Assembly: GCF_000993785.3 (NCBI RefSeq)
Contig: NZ_CP009922.3
Location: 744,001 to 808,000, forward strand
From: Streptomyces xiamenensis
GTDB taxonomy: Bacteria > Actinomycetota > Actinomycetes > Streptomycetales > Streptomycetaceae
Reading direction: 5' to 3'
Length of the DNA stretch: 64,000 nucleotides
Shown: one piece after another, positions 9,001-22,340 of the stretch
Layout: every line of letters begins with the position of its first letter
How positions within the stretch are numbered: position 1 is the stretch's first letter
Made by a program: the position numbers and the translations under genes
Notes under the pieces: generated by a model
What the model was told of the DNA's origin: nothing
Seen by the model: only the letters and a program-made list of their open reading frames with translations
The model's database searches: none

Positions 9001-10713
9001 GCCCGCCTGGGCCGTGGTGGCGTCGCGCAGCTGTTCCGTTGCGCGGATCGCCGCCTCGCGCGCCGATTCCCAGGCGGCCGTCGCCGACTTCTCCGCGTCG
9101 GAGGCGGACAGGGCGGCTCGGGCCGGGTCCGCGCCCTCCAGCCAGCCGTTGCGGACCGCTTCCGCCGTCTCCGCCTCGACCTCGGCCAGCCGCTGGCGCA
9201 GATGCTCGGACTCGCTGCGGGCCCGCTGGGCGGCGGTGGCCGCCGCCGTGGCATCACGGTGCGCCGACTCGGACTCACGCTGCAGCCCGGCGGAGCGCTC
9301 CTCCTGTTCGCCGGCCGCCCGTTCGCTGTCCTCGGCCGCCGCGTGCAGCGCCCGTACCAGCTCGCCCGCCGCCTTGCCGCGGGCCGCCAGCGCGGGGGCC
9401 GCGTCCCGTTCCGCCTCCTGGATGGCCGCCGCCACCCGGGCCGAGCGGTCAGCGGCGGCCCGGTGGGCCAGTACGGTCTCGGCCGCCTGCCACGCGGCCT
9501 GCAGCGTCCTGGCGTCCGTCAGCTCCCGGCGCTGCGCCGCCGCCGCCCGCTCGGCCGCCGCCAGCGCCAGCGAGGCGTGGCGGTAGGCCAGTTCGGCCGC
9601 GATCAGGGAGGCGTCGGCGCGCTCGTGCTCGGCGGCGGCGACCGCCGCCTGTGCCGACTCGACCCCGGCGGCCAGCTCCGCCGCCCGGTCACGCTCCGTC
9701 CTGCCCCGGGAGGCCAGCCGGGCGGCCAGGGCGCGTACCCGCCGCTCGGCGGTGCCGTGCACCGTACGGGCCTGCTCGCACTCGGCGGCGGACTCGGAGA
9801 TGCGGCCCAGCAGGTCAAGGGAGCCTGCGGTGAAGTCGCGTTCGGCGGTCAGTTCGGCGCGGCGGCCCAGTTTGTGGGCGAAGCCGTGCACCAGGTCGGC
9901 GAGCCCGTCCGTGTCCCGGGTGTCGGTGACCGCGCGCAGCAGCAGATCGGTGAAGTCGGAGTCGTTCTTGACCGCGAAGAGCCCGGCCGCCTCACCCTCG
10001 TCGGCGTTCATCTCGCGCTGGTAGCGGAAGAGTTCCGGGTCCAGGCCGAGCCGCTGCAACTGCTCGATCCACCGTTCGTGGATCTCCTCCCACACCACGT
10101 CCAGGTTCGGGTAGGCCTTGCCGGTCTCGGTGAGGACGTCCCGGAACCCCTTCATGGTGCGGCGCCGTCCGCGCGCACCGGAGGCGCCCTCGCCCCGGTC
10201 CTCGCGGGGCCGCAGCGCGGTGGACTCGGCCACCGGCAGCGAGTCCAGATTCATCCCCGGGCCGGGCCGGAAGGAGTACCAGGCCTCGGCGAACTTCCGC
10301 GGGTCGCCGGACACCTGGCGCCCGCGCCACTCGCTGACCTTGCCGACCACCACGCTCTCGCCGGTGAGCGTGTGCTGCCACTCCAGGGCCACGTGACCGC
10401 AGTCGTCCGCGAGCAGGAACTTGCGGAGCACACCGGAGCTGGCCCCGCCCAGCGTGTTGCGGTGGCCGGGCAGCATCACCGAGAAGATCAGCTTCAGCAG
10501 GACGGACTTGCCGCCGCCGTTCTCCAGGAAGAGCACCCCGGCGGGCGCGGGGCGGCGCGGCGGCCCGGTGGGCTCCTCCTCGAAAAAGTCCGCCTGGGCG
10601 GGGGCCGGGGTGGGCACCACATCGCCGACTCCGCGCAGATCGAGGACGGTGTCGGCGTAGCGCGCGCCGGCCGGTCCGATCGAGTAGAGGCGGACCCGGG
10701 ACAACTCGTACAT
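6053..10713 (-). pseudogene. MukB/MksB/JetC-like SMC ATPase, interrupted by one frameshift
   Basis: About 1553 residues if one base is restored. Walker A ENGGGKS is at residues 64-70, after an N-terminal strand typical of MukB and SbcC-like ATPases. Roughly 1000 residues of Ala/Arg/Glu-rich coiled coil follow, with a hinge-like globular part near the middle. The C-terminal head has an ABC-type signature FSGGQLLTAAIAL (about 1412) and Walker B TLFLDNP (about 1448), where Asn replaces the usual catalytic Glu. The frame breaks at 6886-6890: the upstream frame reads to AEAFAPG and the correct frame resumes at RLRVLTDELAQLERN. Adding one C to the run fixes it. It is the last gene of a three-gene operon; no TOPRIM nuclease (JetD/MksG) follows. 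Confidence 0.82.
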
Positions 10714-10796
10714 GTGGCTGGGCTCTCGTAGGTCGTGGTGGTGTCGGGTGGCCGGCCGGCGGGGAACGGCCGAGGGCGGGGCCGGAAGCGGAACGG

Positions 10797-11693
10797 TCAG
10801 CTGTGGAACGGCAGTCCCGCGCCGTCCACCAGGTCGAGGTCGTCGGTGGTGTCGGGTGGCAGCAGCGAGGCGCTGCCGTCGCTCACCGGCACGATGCCCA
10901 GCTCCAGCAGTTCGCTCAGCGCGGCCCCGGCCGCCATGTCGCGGACCTGGAGCTGGTAGCGGGCGGTGGTGCGGTACGCGCCGCCCGCGTCGTCCCCGGT
11001 GCGCTGGAGGAAGCCGGAGTCGGTGAGGAACGCCACCGCCTTGCCGACGATGCCGGTGGTGGAACCGGCCAGCCGCCGCGCGTCCTTGGTCGCCCCGGTG
11101 GCACTGCGCCGCGCGTACACCCGCCAGGCGGCTTCCAGGCCGGGCGCGCCGGAGGCCGGGTCGGTGTTCTCCCCCTCCTCGGCGGCGCGCTGCTCCAGGC
11201 GCCGGCAGGCCTGCCGTACGAAGGAGTCCACCCCGTTGATGGTGATGCGGCCGATGTAGCCGTCGTCGGCGAGGTCCTGGGGGCGCGGGAAGGCCAGAGC
11301 GGCGACGGCGAGATGGGCCAGGCCGTGCAGAAAGCGGTCGGTGGAGTCGGCGGTGGTGCGGCGGGCGTACTCGCTCATGCGGACCGCGAACACGGAGTCC
11401 TCGGCGGCGGTCATGGCCATCCCGGCGCGGGTGGACACCTCCAGGACGACCAGCCCGAGCCCGGTGGCGACGGCGTCGGCGAGCCGGGCGAACGTGGGCT
11501 CCTCCTGGTAGCGGCGCAGCAGTCCCGCGTATTCGGCGTCGCGGGCGGGCAGCAGCTTGGGCTGGAGCCCGAAGCTGACCAGCCGTGCGGCGTCGGCGGC
11601 GTCCGCCGGGGTGACGGGGGCGGCTGCCGACGGCGGGGGCGCGGCGCCCTCGTCGTCGCCTTCCGTTCCCAGGGCGTCGGCTGCGGTGGTCAT
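10797..11693 (-). CDS. MksE/JetB-like subunit of the SMC-like complex (hypothetical)
   Basis: 298 residues, largely helical, from the ATG at 11693, which overlaps the stop of the upstream gene (ATGA), so translation is coupled. The SMC-like ATPase follows after an 83-base gap. Segments such as YAGLLRRYQEEPTFARLADAV and GIVGKAVAFLTDSGFLQR look like tandem winged-helix folds, as in the KITE subunits of MukE/MksE type. Size (200-300 aa), position between a 500-aa kleisin-like protein and a giant coiled-coil ATPase, and shared direction are the main evidence. I cannot confirm the family without a profile search. Confidence 0.72.
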   Translation of the reverse strand: MTTAADALGTEGDDEGAAPPPSAAAPVTPADAADAARLVSFGLQPKLLPARDAEYAGLLRRYQEEPTFARLADAVATGLGLVVLEVSTRAGMAMTAAEDSVFAVRMSEYARRTTADSTDRFLHGLAHLAVAALAFPRPQDLADDGYIGRITINGVDSFVRQACRRLEQRAAEEGENTDPASGAPGLEAAWRVYARRSATGATKDARRLAGSTTGIVGKAVAFLTDSGFLQRTGDDAGGAYRTTARYQLQVRDMAAGAALSELLELGIVPVSDGSASLLPPDTTDDLDLVDGAGLPFHS

Positions 11694-13204
11694 GACGTGC
11701 TCTCCGAGCGGTCGGCGGCCATCGAGGCCGCGTCCAGCAGTGCGGTGCCGACGATCAGGTCGGCGCCGCCGAACTCCGGGTCCCGCAGCACCGTGCCGTC
11801 GTCGACGGCGAACAGCAGCCGGCGTTCGCCCTGCCGATAGGCGGTGCCCACCGGAGGGCTGGCGGCGTGCACGGCCAGCAGGGTCAGCAGATAGGGCAGT
11901 TCCGGGTCCGCGGGGGCCTTGCGGCGGGCCTGCTCCAGCAGTCCGGACAGCCGGCGCGGGGCGTCGGGCGGCAGGTCCAGTATCTCCAGGGCGGCGGCCA
12001 GCTGTTCCTCGCTGAAGCGGGAGTCGTCGGGGGTGGCGACGAGGTCCGGCTCCGGCAGTTCCGCGCCGAGGTGTTCGCGGGGCGCGGGCGGGGTCAGCAG
12101 CAGTTCGGTCAGGTCGGCCAGGCGCACCGCACCGGGGGTGCGCGGTCCTGTGCCCTTGGCGAAGTAGGCGTCGGTGACCCGGGCGGCCCGCTCCAGCGGC
12201 TCGGGCAGCAGCGGGGCCAGCAGTTGACCGTAGAGGTCGACGCCGGCCCGGGCGGCCCGCGGGGCGAACGCCTGCCGGTCCTGCTCGGCGCGGAACAGCG
12301 GCCCGGCCTCCAGCAGCCGGGACTGGAGCTGGGTGTGGCGGCGGATGCAGTCCTTGACGATGTCGACCAGTTCTGCGGCGCGCAGCTTGTTCTCGGGCTC
12401 TATGGCCTCGTCCCTGGCGCGCCGGATGTTGGTGAGGATGGCGTTCTCGTGCCGGTAGCGGTCGGCGATGTGCTCCAGCGCCTCGCCGATGAGGTCGGGC
12501 ACGGTGCGCAGCCAGTCGACGGCACGGACGTTGCGCCGGGTGGCCTCCAGGGCGCGGCGCAGCGTCTCGGCGTACTGGACGGTGCGGTAGCGGGCGGCCT
12601 CGGCGGCGAGTTGGGCGTCGGCGAGCCGGCCACGGCTGATCAGCACCTCCAGCTTGACCTCGGCGGCGATCTGGGCGCTGGTGACGTCGGTGTCCAGCGC
12701 GCCGACCAGGACGTTGACGGCCTCGTCGGTGGTGCGCAGGTACACCCCGCCGCCAGGCCCCGGCACTTCCTCGATCAGCTTGAAGTCGTAGTCGCGGCGC
12801 ACATAGGCGCCGTCGGGCCCGAAGGTGCCGTAGACGGCGCGGAAACCGCGGTCCACGCTGCCGACGTTGATGAGGTTGTCGAGCACCCAGCGGGCCACCC
12901 GCTCGTGTTCGGCGGCGGCCCGCCGCGGCGCCTGGGCCGCGACGCGCGGCAGCAGCCGCAGAACGACCTGCTCGTGGTCGGCCCCGGTGTCGAAGTCCAT
13001 GCTGAGGGTGACCAGATCGATGGCGGCGAGCGCGACCTCCGCCATGGCGTAGGTGCCGTACTCGCCGGCGAGGTTGGCCTTGCGGGCGTCCAGGTCGTGC
13101 AGGGGCGCGGTGCAGGCCAGCGCGCGCAGCCGCCGGGCGAGCCCTTCGTCGGCGGCGGGACCCGGGGCCGGGGTCGCGTGGGTCGTTCCTGCTGGTGCGG
13201 TCAC
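11690..13204 (-). CDS. MksF/JetA-like kleisin candidate of the SMC-like complex (hypothetical)
   Basis: 504 residues from the GTG at 13204. This start is preferred over in-frame GTG 13249 and ATG 13234 because a TAGTGT -10 box ends exactly 7 bases before it, a leaderless arrangement repeated elsewhere in the window. The protein is helical with no enzymatic motif; it contains LARRLRALACTAPLHDLDARK near the start and a C-terminal LLFAVDDGTVLRDPEFGG. It is the first gene of the kleisin-MksE-SMC order that is standard for MksFEB and JetABC operons, and its size fits MksF/JetA. The assignment rests on architecture and synteny. Confidence 0.7.
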   Translation of the reverse strand: MTAPAGTTHATPAPGPAADEGLARRLRALACTAPLHDLDARKANLAGEYGTYAMAEVALAAIDLVTLSMDFDTGADHEQVVLRLLPRVAAQAPRRAAAEHERVARWVLDNLINVGSVDRGFRAVYGTFGPDGAYVRRDYDFKLIEEVPGPGGGVYLRTTDEAVNVLVGALDTDVTSAQIAAEVKLEVLISRGRLADAQLAAEAARYRTVQYAETLRRALEATRRNVRAVDWLRTVPDLIGEALEHIADRYRHENAILTNIRRARDEAIEPENKLRAAELVDIVKDCIRRHTQLQSRLLEAGPLFRAEQDRQAFAPRAARAGVDLYGQLLAPLLPEPLERAARVTDAYFAKGTGPRTPGAVRLADLTELLLTPPAPREHLGAELPEPDLVATPDDSRFSEEQLAAALEILDLPPDAPRRLSGLLEQARRKAPADPELPYLLTLLAVHAASPPVGTAYRQGERRLLFAVDDGTVLRDPEFGGADLIVGTALLDAASMAADRSESTS

Positions 13205-13211
13205 GGATCCC

Positions 13212-13217
13212 ACACTA
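13212..13217 (-). promoter_or_regulatory. -10 box of leaderless promoter for the SMC-like operon
   Basis: On the minus strand TAGTGT is followed by 7 bases and the GTG start, with no Shine-Dalgarno sequence between them. No convincing -35 box is present, which may mean that an activator is needed. The repeat block at 13248-13312 begins about 30 bases upstream. Confidence 0.5.
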
Positions 13218-13247
13218 AGCGGTGGCACGGACATTGATCGATTCGGC

Positions 13248-13312
13248 ACGGATGGTTCGGATGACCCAGATCGTTCGGATGGTGTGGATGGTTCGTTTGG
13301 TACGGATACGGA
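13248..13312. repeat. Degenerate short direct repeats upstream of SMC-like operon
   Basis: The + strand shows four imperfect copies of a 9-11 base unit around TTCGGATGGT: near 13249, 13255, 13273 and 13284. Read on the minus strand they are ATCCGAAC/ACCATCC units. They lie between the end of the phosphatase gene and the leaderless promoter of the SMC operon, where iterated sites for a regulator would be expected. Simple-repeat drift is the alternative. Confidence 0.5.
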
Positions 13313-13395
13313 CAGGGCGGCTCAGGCTTCGACTTCGGCTCCCGCCCCGGCCTCGGCCATGGGCGCGGTCGCGGGCACGGCGGAACAGCGGCCGG

Positions 13396-15501
13396 TCACG
13401 CGGACCGCTTCTCGCTGTCGGCCCCACCCCGGTGCACCCGCGCCACCAGCAGCGCGACATCGTCCTGCGGAGCGGTGTCGCGCCCCCGGATGCCCAGCAC
13501 AGTGTCGCAGGTTTCCTCCAGTGAACCGGCCGGCCCCTCCAGCAGCCGCAGCACCGCCCGCAGCCCCTCGTCGATCGAGTGTCCGCGCTCCTCCACCAGA
13601 CCGTCCGTGAACAGCGCCAGTGTCGCCCCCGGGGCCAGCCGCAACCGGACGCTCAGGAACGGCACACCGCCCACCCCCAGCGGCACCGCCCGGGGCAGTC
13701 GCAGCAACTCGCCCCGCCCGTCCGGCTGCACCAGCACCGGGGGCAGGTGCCCGGCACTCGCCAGCTCGCACCATCCCTCGCGGGGGTCGCACTCCGCGTA
13801 CAGGCAGGTGGCGATCGAGTCGCCGAGGAACTCCGCGATGCCGTCCAGATGCCCCAGCAGTTCGGCCGGGGGCACTCCCATGCGGGCCAGCGCCCGGATG
13901 GTGGAGCGCAGTTGCCCCATGATGGCCGCGGCCCGCACCCCCTTGCCCATCACATCGCCCACCACCAGGCCGAACCGCCCCCCGGGCAGCCGCAGCACAT
14001 CGATCCAGTCCCCGCCGACCTCGGAGACGGCGGGCCGGTAGCGGTAGGCGATCTCGATGTCCGAGCGTTCCTGAGGCAGTTGCGGCAGCAGGCTGCGCTG
14101 GAGGGTGAGCGCGGTGTTCCGTTCCCTGGTGTACAGCCGGGCGTTGTCGACACTGATCGCGGCGCGCGCCGCCAGCTCCCCGGCCAGCTCCCGGTCCTCC
14201 TCGTCGAACGCCCGGCTGCCGGTGGTCCGCATGAGGGTGAGGGTGCCCAGCACCTCGCCGCGTGCGATGAGCGGGGTGACCAGGACGGAGTGCACCCCGG
14301 CGGACTCCAGCAGCCGTGCCTCCCGTTCGTCGCGGGTCAGCCGCCGCAGCCCCTGCGCGGTGGCCTTCGCCAGCAGGATCGGGCGGGAGTGCCGCACCGC
14401 CTGGGTGTTGATCCTGGCCGGGCCGAAGGTCACCGGGCTGCCGATGTCCCGCGCCGCCGGCTCCAGCGCCGTGCCCTCGCCGCCGGCGAACGCCAGCAGC
14501 CGGAAGACCGCCGAACCGTCGCGCTGGACGGGCGGGGCCGCGCCGCCGCCGAGCACCGCGTCGAGGATGTCGACGCCCGCCAGGTCGGCGTAGCGCGGTA
14601 CGGCGGCCCGCACCAGTTCGTGCGCGGTCTGCCGCAGATCGAGGGTGGTGCCGACCCTGGTGCCCGCCTCCGCGATCAGCGCGAGCCGTATCCGGGCCCT
14701 GGCCACCTCGTTGTTGGCGCGCACCCGTTCGCTGACGTCGATGGCGGACATCGCCACGCCCAGCGGGCGCCCGTCCGGCTCGTCAAGACGGTAGAAGGAG
14801 GCGGACCACACGTGGTCGCGGTCGGGGTCGGCGGGGGTACGTCCGGTGGTGCGGTGGTCGATGACGGGGCGGCCGGTCTCCAGGACCCGGCGCAGCACCT
14901 CGCCGACGCCGCTGACGTCGGTCTCGGTCAGTGTCGCGCCGAACGAGCGGCCGATCAGCTCGGATGCCGGGACCCCGTGCAGCCGGGCGAGCGCGGGGTT
15001 GACCCGCCGCCAGTTCAGATCGGTGTCGAACAGGCCCAGGGCGACCGGGGACTGGTTGATGAGCCCGGTGGACAGGGCGAGGTCGGAGGCGAGTTCGCGC
15101 AGGGTGCCGGCGTCGGCGGCCTGGCTGAGGATGCAGACGGCGCCGCCGGGCGCCGGGGCGGGGCGGCTGCGGACCTCGACCAGCCGGGTGTGCCCGTCGG
15201 CGTGCCGGGCCGGCAGCACGCCCGCCCACTCGCGCCCGGTGCGCGCCGTACGCTGCCATTCCCGCGCCGGCCCGGTGGGCCCGTCGGGGAGCAGCAGGTC
15301 AGCGGCCTGCTGCCCCAGCGCCCGCTCGGGCGGGTAGCCGAACAGCAGTTGGGCTTCCGGGCCCCACAGGATGATGGCGCCGCTCTCGTCCTGCACGAAG
15401 ACGGCCTGCCGCATCAGGTCGGTCAGGGCTCCGCTGGACCGGTCCGGCATGGCGCCGCCGGCCATGGCCCCGGCTCTGCGCTCCGGTCCGCCGTCCACCA
15501 T
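13396..15501 (-). CDS. PAS-PAS-GAF PP2C-type (SpoIIE/RsbU) serine phosphatase
   Basis: 701 residues. PAS domains lie at about 30-130 and 145-260 (INQSPVALGLFDTDLNWRRVN), GAF at about 275-445 and SpoIIE-type PP2C phosphatase from about 470 to the end. Metal-binding residues are intact: GGDWIDV (about 494), VVGDVMGKG (about 513) and the C-terminal DDVALLV (about 682). Such proteins dephosphorylate anti-anti-sigma factors to release stress sigma factors of the SigB family. The ATG follows the upstream phosphatase stop by 3 bases, so the two are co-translated and may act on related targets. Confidence 0.92.
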   Translation of the reverse strand: MVDGGPERRAGAMAGGAMPDRSSGALTDLMRQAVFVQDESGAIILWGPEAQLLFGYPPERALGQQAADLLLPDGPTGPAREWQRTARTGREWAGVLPARHADGHTRLVEVRSRPAPAPGGAVCILSQAADAGTLRELASDLALSTGLINQSPVALGLFDTDLNWRRVNPALARLHGVPASELIGRSFGATLTETDVSGVGEVLRRVLETGRPVIDHRTTGRTPADPDRDHVWSASFYRLDEPDGRPLGVAMSAIDVSERVRANNEVARARIRLALIAEAGTRVGTTLDLRQTAHELVRAAVPRYADLAGVDILDAVLGGGAAPPVQRDGSAVFRLLAFAGGEGTALEPAARDIGSPVTFGPARINTQAVRHSRPILLAKATAQGLRRLTRDEREARLLESAGVHSVLVTPLIARGEVLGTLTLMRTTGSRAFDEEDRELAGELAARAAISVDNARLYTRERNTALTLQRSLLPQLPQERSDIEIAYRYRPAVSEVGGDWIDVLRLPGGRFGLVVGDVMGKGVRAAAIMGQLRSTIRALARMGVPPAELLGHLDGIAEFLGDSIATCLYAECDPREGWCELASAGHLPPVLVQPDGRGELLRLPRAVPLGVGGVPFLSVRLRLAPGATLALFTDGLVEERGHSIDEGLRAVLRLLEGPAGSLEETCDTVLGIRGRDTAPQDDVALLVARVHRGGADSEKRSA

Positions 15502-15504
15502 CGC

Positions 15505-17922
15505 CTACCCCGGTTCCGTGTCCAGGAGCTGTTCGGTCCAGATGGTCTTGCCCCGGGAGGTGTAGCGGCTGCCCCAGCGATGGGCGAGCTGCGCGACCAG
15601 GAACAGTCCCCGGCCGCCCTCGTCGGTGGGCCGGGCGCGGCGCAGGTGCGGCTGCGTCTCGCTGGGGTCCGAGACCTCGCAGATGAGCGTCTCGTCCCGG
15701 ATGAGCCGCAGTTCGACGGGGCCGCCCGCGTACCGGATGGCGTTGGTGACCAGTTCGCTGACGATCAGTTCGGTGGCGAAGACGTTGGCGTCCAGCCCCC
15801 ACTCCGTCAGCCGGTCGAGGACGGCGTTGCGGGCCTCGCCCACCACGGCGGGGTCGGCGGCGAAACTCCAGTGCGCCGTGGCGTCCTCGGGCAGGGTGCG
15901 GACCCGGGCGACCAGCAGCGCCACCTCGCTGTCGGGTGTGCGGCGGGGCAGCAGCGCGTCCAGGACGGCGCGGCCCAGTTCGGCGGGGGTGCGGTCGCCT
16001 GCCGCCGAGAGTTCGGCGCGCAGCAGTTCCATCCGCTCCTCCGGGGTGTTCTCCGCCGGTTCGAGGATGTCACCGTCGCCGGCCCTGGCGGCGACCAGTT
16101 CGTCGCTGAACAGCAGCAGCCAGCTGTCCGGTTCGAGCCGCACCCGGACGGATTCGAAGGGGGTGCCGCCGACTCCCAGCGGCGGTCCCGCCTTCAGCGG
16201 CACGACCTCCGGCGGCCGTCCCGGCAGGGCCAGGACCGGGGGCACCCGTCCGGCGCCCGCCATGGTGCAGTCACCGCTGACCGGGTCGTACACGCAGTAC
16301 AGGCAGGTCGCGCCGACCGCCCCGGTGCCGTCGCGCGGTTCCTGCTCGGCGTCGGCCAGCCGGATGGCCAGGTCATCGAGGCGGGTGAGCAGTTCCTCGG
16401 GGGCGAGGTCGAGGTCGGCGAGGGTCTGTACGGCGGTACGCAGCCGGCCCATGGTGGCGGTGGCGTTCAGGCCGTGCCCGGCGATGTCACCGATGACGAA
16501 CGCGACCCGCGCGGAGGAGAGCGGGATCACGTCGTACCAGGTGCCGCCCGTACCGGCGGCGGTGCGGGCCGCGACGTAGCTGCCGGCGGTGCGGGCGGCG
16601 CTCAGCTCGACGACGGGCTGCGGCAGCAGGCTGCGCTGGAGCGATTCGACGGTGCGGTGCTCGCGGGTGTAACGCCGCGCGTTGTCGAGGCTGAGGGCGG
16701 CCCGGGAGCCGATCTCCTCGCCGAGCCAGGCGTCCTGGAGGGTGAAGGTGAGCCGCCCCGGCGCGCGCCACAGGTGCAGGGCGCCCAGGACCTGGCCACG
16801 GGCGGTGAGCGGCACGATCATCCGTGACCCCGGCCCCTGCGGCAGCTGGTACGCGGCCGGTCCCGGCTCGGCGCCCGGCGGGGTCAGCGGCGTGGTCCGC
16901 ACCGCCTCGGGCAGCGGCTCGCGCAGCGCGCGGTCGCCGGTCAGCCGGGGGTCTGCGAACTCTTCGACGCGGAAGAGCGCTCCGGGCGGGTAGACCTCGG
17001 CGGGCCACTCTCCGTGGGCGATCTCGCCGCCGAGCCGGCGCAGTTGTGCGCCGGGCACGGTCCACTCGGGTTCGTCGCCGCCGAGCATCAGTCCGGAGAT
17101 GTCGACGCCGGCGAGGTCGGCGAAGCCGGGCACCAGCACCTTGGCCAGTTCCTGGGCGTTGGCGGCGATGTCGAGGGTGGCGCCGATGCGTTCGGCGACC
17201 GCGTGCAGCAGGGCCATCCGGCGGCGCGAGATGTACTGCTCGGTGATGTCGGTGAAGATGCTGACGGCGCCCTGGACCCGTTCGGCGCGGTCGCGCAGCT
17301 GGAACATCTGGATGCTGAGCACCCGTTCGTCGTCGGGCGCGTCCCGCAGCCGTGCCGTGTGCTCCCAGTCGATGACGGGCTCGCCGCTGTCCACGACCTG
17401 GCGCAGCCGGCCGCTGAGGGCGTCGGCGTCCTCGGGAACCAGCATGGCGCTGATCGGGGCGGGCAGCGGCGACGGCCGCGCCTGCCCTTCATCGGTCTTC
17501 GTGGCGCTCAGCAGCACCTGCGGGGTGAGGTTGATGCGGGTGATTCGCAGGTCGGTGCGGTGGATGGCGATGCCGACGCGGCGCTGCGAGAACAGCGCGC
17601 GGACCAGCGCCTGGTCCTCCTCGTGGCGGTGCGCCGCGTCCTCGGGGGTGAGGGTTACCAGGCGGCGCGCGGTGCCACCGCCGGGAAGATCGACGGTGGT
17701 CAGCCGCAGGCGCAGGGAATCCGGGCGCCCGGGGCGGGCGAGGGTGGCGCAGCCGTGTTCGACGCGATCCAGCAGCTGGTCGAGGCGCTGCCCGGTGATG
17801 TGCTCGGCGGGCCGCCCCAGCAGTTCCGCGGCGTCCGGGGTACAGGTCAGTACCTCGTCGCGCGCGCCGAGCACCAGTACCACGGCGGCGTCCAGGGGCA
17901 GTGGATCGGGGCTGGCGGTCAC
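15505..17922 (-). CDS. PAS-GAF-PP2C phosphatase fused to an RsbW-like ATPase domain
   Basis: 805 residues from the GTG at 17922 (GAGGAGG just upstream); the longer open frame above it is not coding. Order: two PAS segments (1-250), GAF (about 265-430), PP2C (about 440-665), then a HATPase_c domain (about 680-800) with ELVTNAIRYAGG and GGRGLFLVAQLAHRWG, as in anti-sigma kinases of RsbW/SpoIIAB type. In the phosphatase part the first metal Asp motif reads GGTWYDV (Thr for Asp), while GDIAGHG is kept, so activity may be reduced. Combining kinase-like and phosphatase modules suggests both arms of a partner-switch sit in one protein. Confidence 0.91.
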   Translation of the reverse strand: MTASPDPLPLDAAVVLVLGARDEVLTCTPDAAELLGRPAEHITGQRLDQLLDRVEHGCATLARPGRPDSLRLRLTTVDLPGGGTARRLVTLTPEDAAHRHEEDQALVRALFSQRRVGIAIHRTDLRITRINLTPQVLLSATKTDEGQARPSPLPAPISAMLVPEDADALSGRLRQVVDSGEPVIDWEHTARLRDAPDDERVLSIQMFQLRDRAERVQGAVSIFTDITEQYISRRRMALLHAVAERIGATLDIAANAQELAKVLVPGFADLAGVDISGLMLGGDEPEWTVPGAQLRRLGGEIAHGEWPAEVYPPGALFRVEEFADPRLTGDRALREPLPEAVRTTPLTPPGAEPGPAAYQLPQGPGSRMIVPLTARGQVLGALHLWRAPGRLTFTLQDAWLGEEIGSRAALSLDNARRYTREHRTVESLQRSLLPQPVVELSAARTAGSYVAARTAAGTGGTWYDVIPLSSARVAFVIGDIAGHGLNATATMGRLRTAVQTLADLDLAPEELLTRLDDLAIRLADAEQEPRDGTGAVGATCLYCVYDPVSGDCTMAGAGRVPPVLALPGRPPEVVPLKAGPPLGVGGTPFESVRVRLEPDSWLLLFSDELVAARAGDGDILEPAENTPEERMELLRAELSAAGDRTPAELGRAVLDALLPRRTPDSEVALLVARVRTLPEDATAHWSFAADPAVVGEARNAVLDRLTEWGLDANVFATELIVSELVTNAIRYAGGPVELRLIRDETLICEVSDPSETQPHLRRARPTDEGGRGLFLVAQLAHRWGSRYTSRGKTIWTEQLLDTEPG

Positions 17923-18106
17923 ATTCCTCCTCGGCCGCTGGGGCGGGCCCTTTCCCTGCCCCCATTGAACGCCGGGGGCCGGGCGGGCGCGCGGCGGGAG
18001 CGGGGGCGGTGGAGGCCGGGGCGGCGCGGCAGGCGGCCGGGGATGCGGGATGCGCCCGAATGGGGTGCCATGGAGAGAACGGGAAGGCACGGGAGGAGGC
18101 GCGGCG

Positions 18107-18570
18107 ATGACGGCTTCCACGCGCTTGCTGCGGGTGCTGCCGCCCACGCACCGGGAGCGGCTGATGGCACTGGCGCAGGAGGTGTCCTTCGACCAGGGCG
18201 AACGGATCTTCGAGGAGAAGGGGCGCGCAGACCGGTTCTGGGTGCTGCGCTCGGGCACCGTCACCCTGGACATGCAGCTGTCGGGCCCGCGCCCGACCCC
18301 GGTGACCTCGCTGGAGACCGGCGATCTGCTGGGCTGGTCGTGGCTGTTTCCGCCGTACGAGTGGGATTTCGGTGCGGAGGCGCTCAGTCCGGTGCGGGCG
18401 TACGAGTTCGACGGGGCGCAGGTGCAGGCGGTGTGCGACGACGATCCGGACTTCGGGTACGCGCTGCTGCGGGTGATCGCCGAGATCCTGGCCTTCCGGG
18501 TGCGGGCGGCCCGCACCCGGCTGCTGGACCTGTTCGCGCCGCACGCCGGCCGGTACGGGCCGGGCGTTCC

Positions 18571-18574
<4 letters not shown>
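18107..18574 (+). CDS. Cyclic nucleotide-binding-fold (Crp-like sensor only) protein
   Basis: 155 residues from the ATG at 18107, with GGGAGGAGG 7 bases upstream. The sequence follows the CNB fold: ALAQEVSFDQGERIFEEKG, DRFWVLRSGTVTLDMQ, then SLETGDLLGWSWLFPPYEW. The last segment is the phosphate-binding cassette, but the GE...RxA residues that contact cyclic nucleotide are replaced (LGWSWL), so ligand binding is uncertain. There is no helix-turn-helix. It is divergent from the tandem phosphatases. Its stop codon shares the CTAG palindrome with the stop of the convergent oxoprolinase gene. Confidence 0.85.
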
Positions 18575-22245
<3,671 letters not shown>

Positions 22246-22340
22246 CCGCGCTCCTCGGTCATCCGGAGACCCTGCGTGACGCCGAGCATACGTACCGTCG
22301 CCGCGCGTGAGGGGCGGCGGGCGGGTGAGCGGCCGCGGTG

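Noticed and set aside
8083-10731. 882-residue + strand open frame opposite the SMC-like gene
   Set aside because: Gly/Ala/Arg-rich without any domain; it is the complement of a coiled-coil gene in high-GC DNA, where stops are rare in the shadow frame.
13579-16827. 1082-residue + strand open frame opposite the phosphatases
   Set aside because: Antisense shadow; the minus strand encodes clear PP2C and GAF domains.
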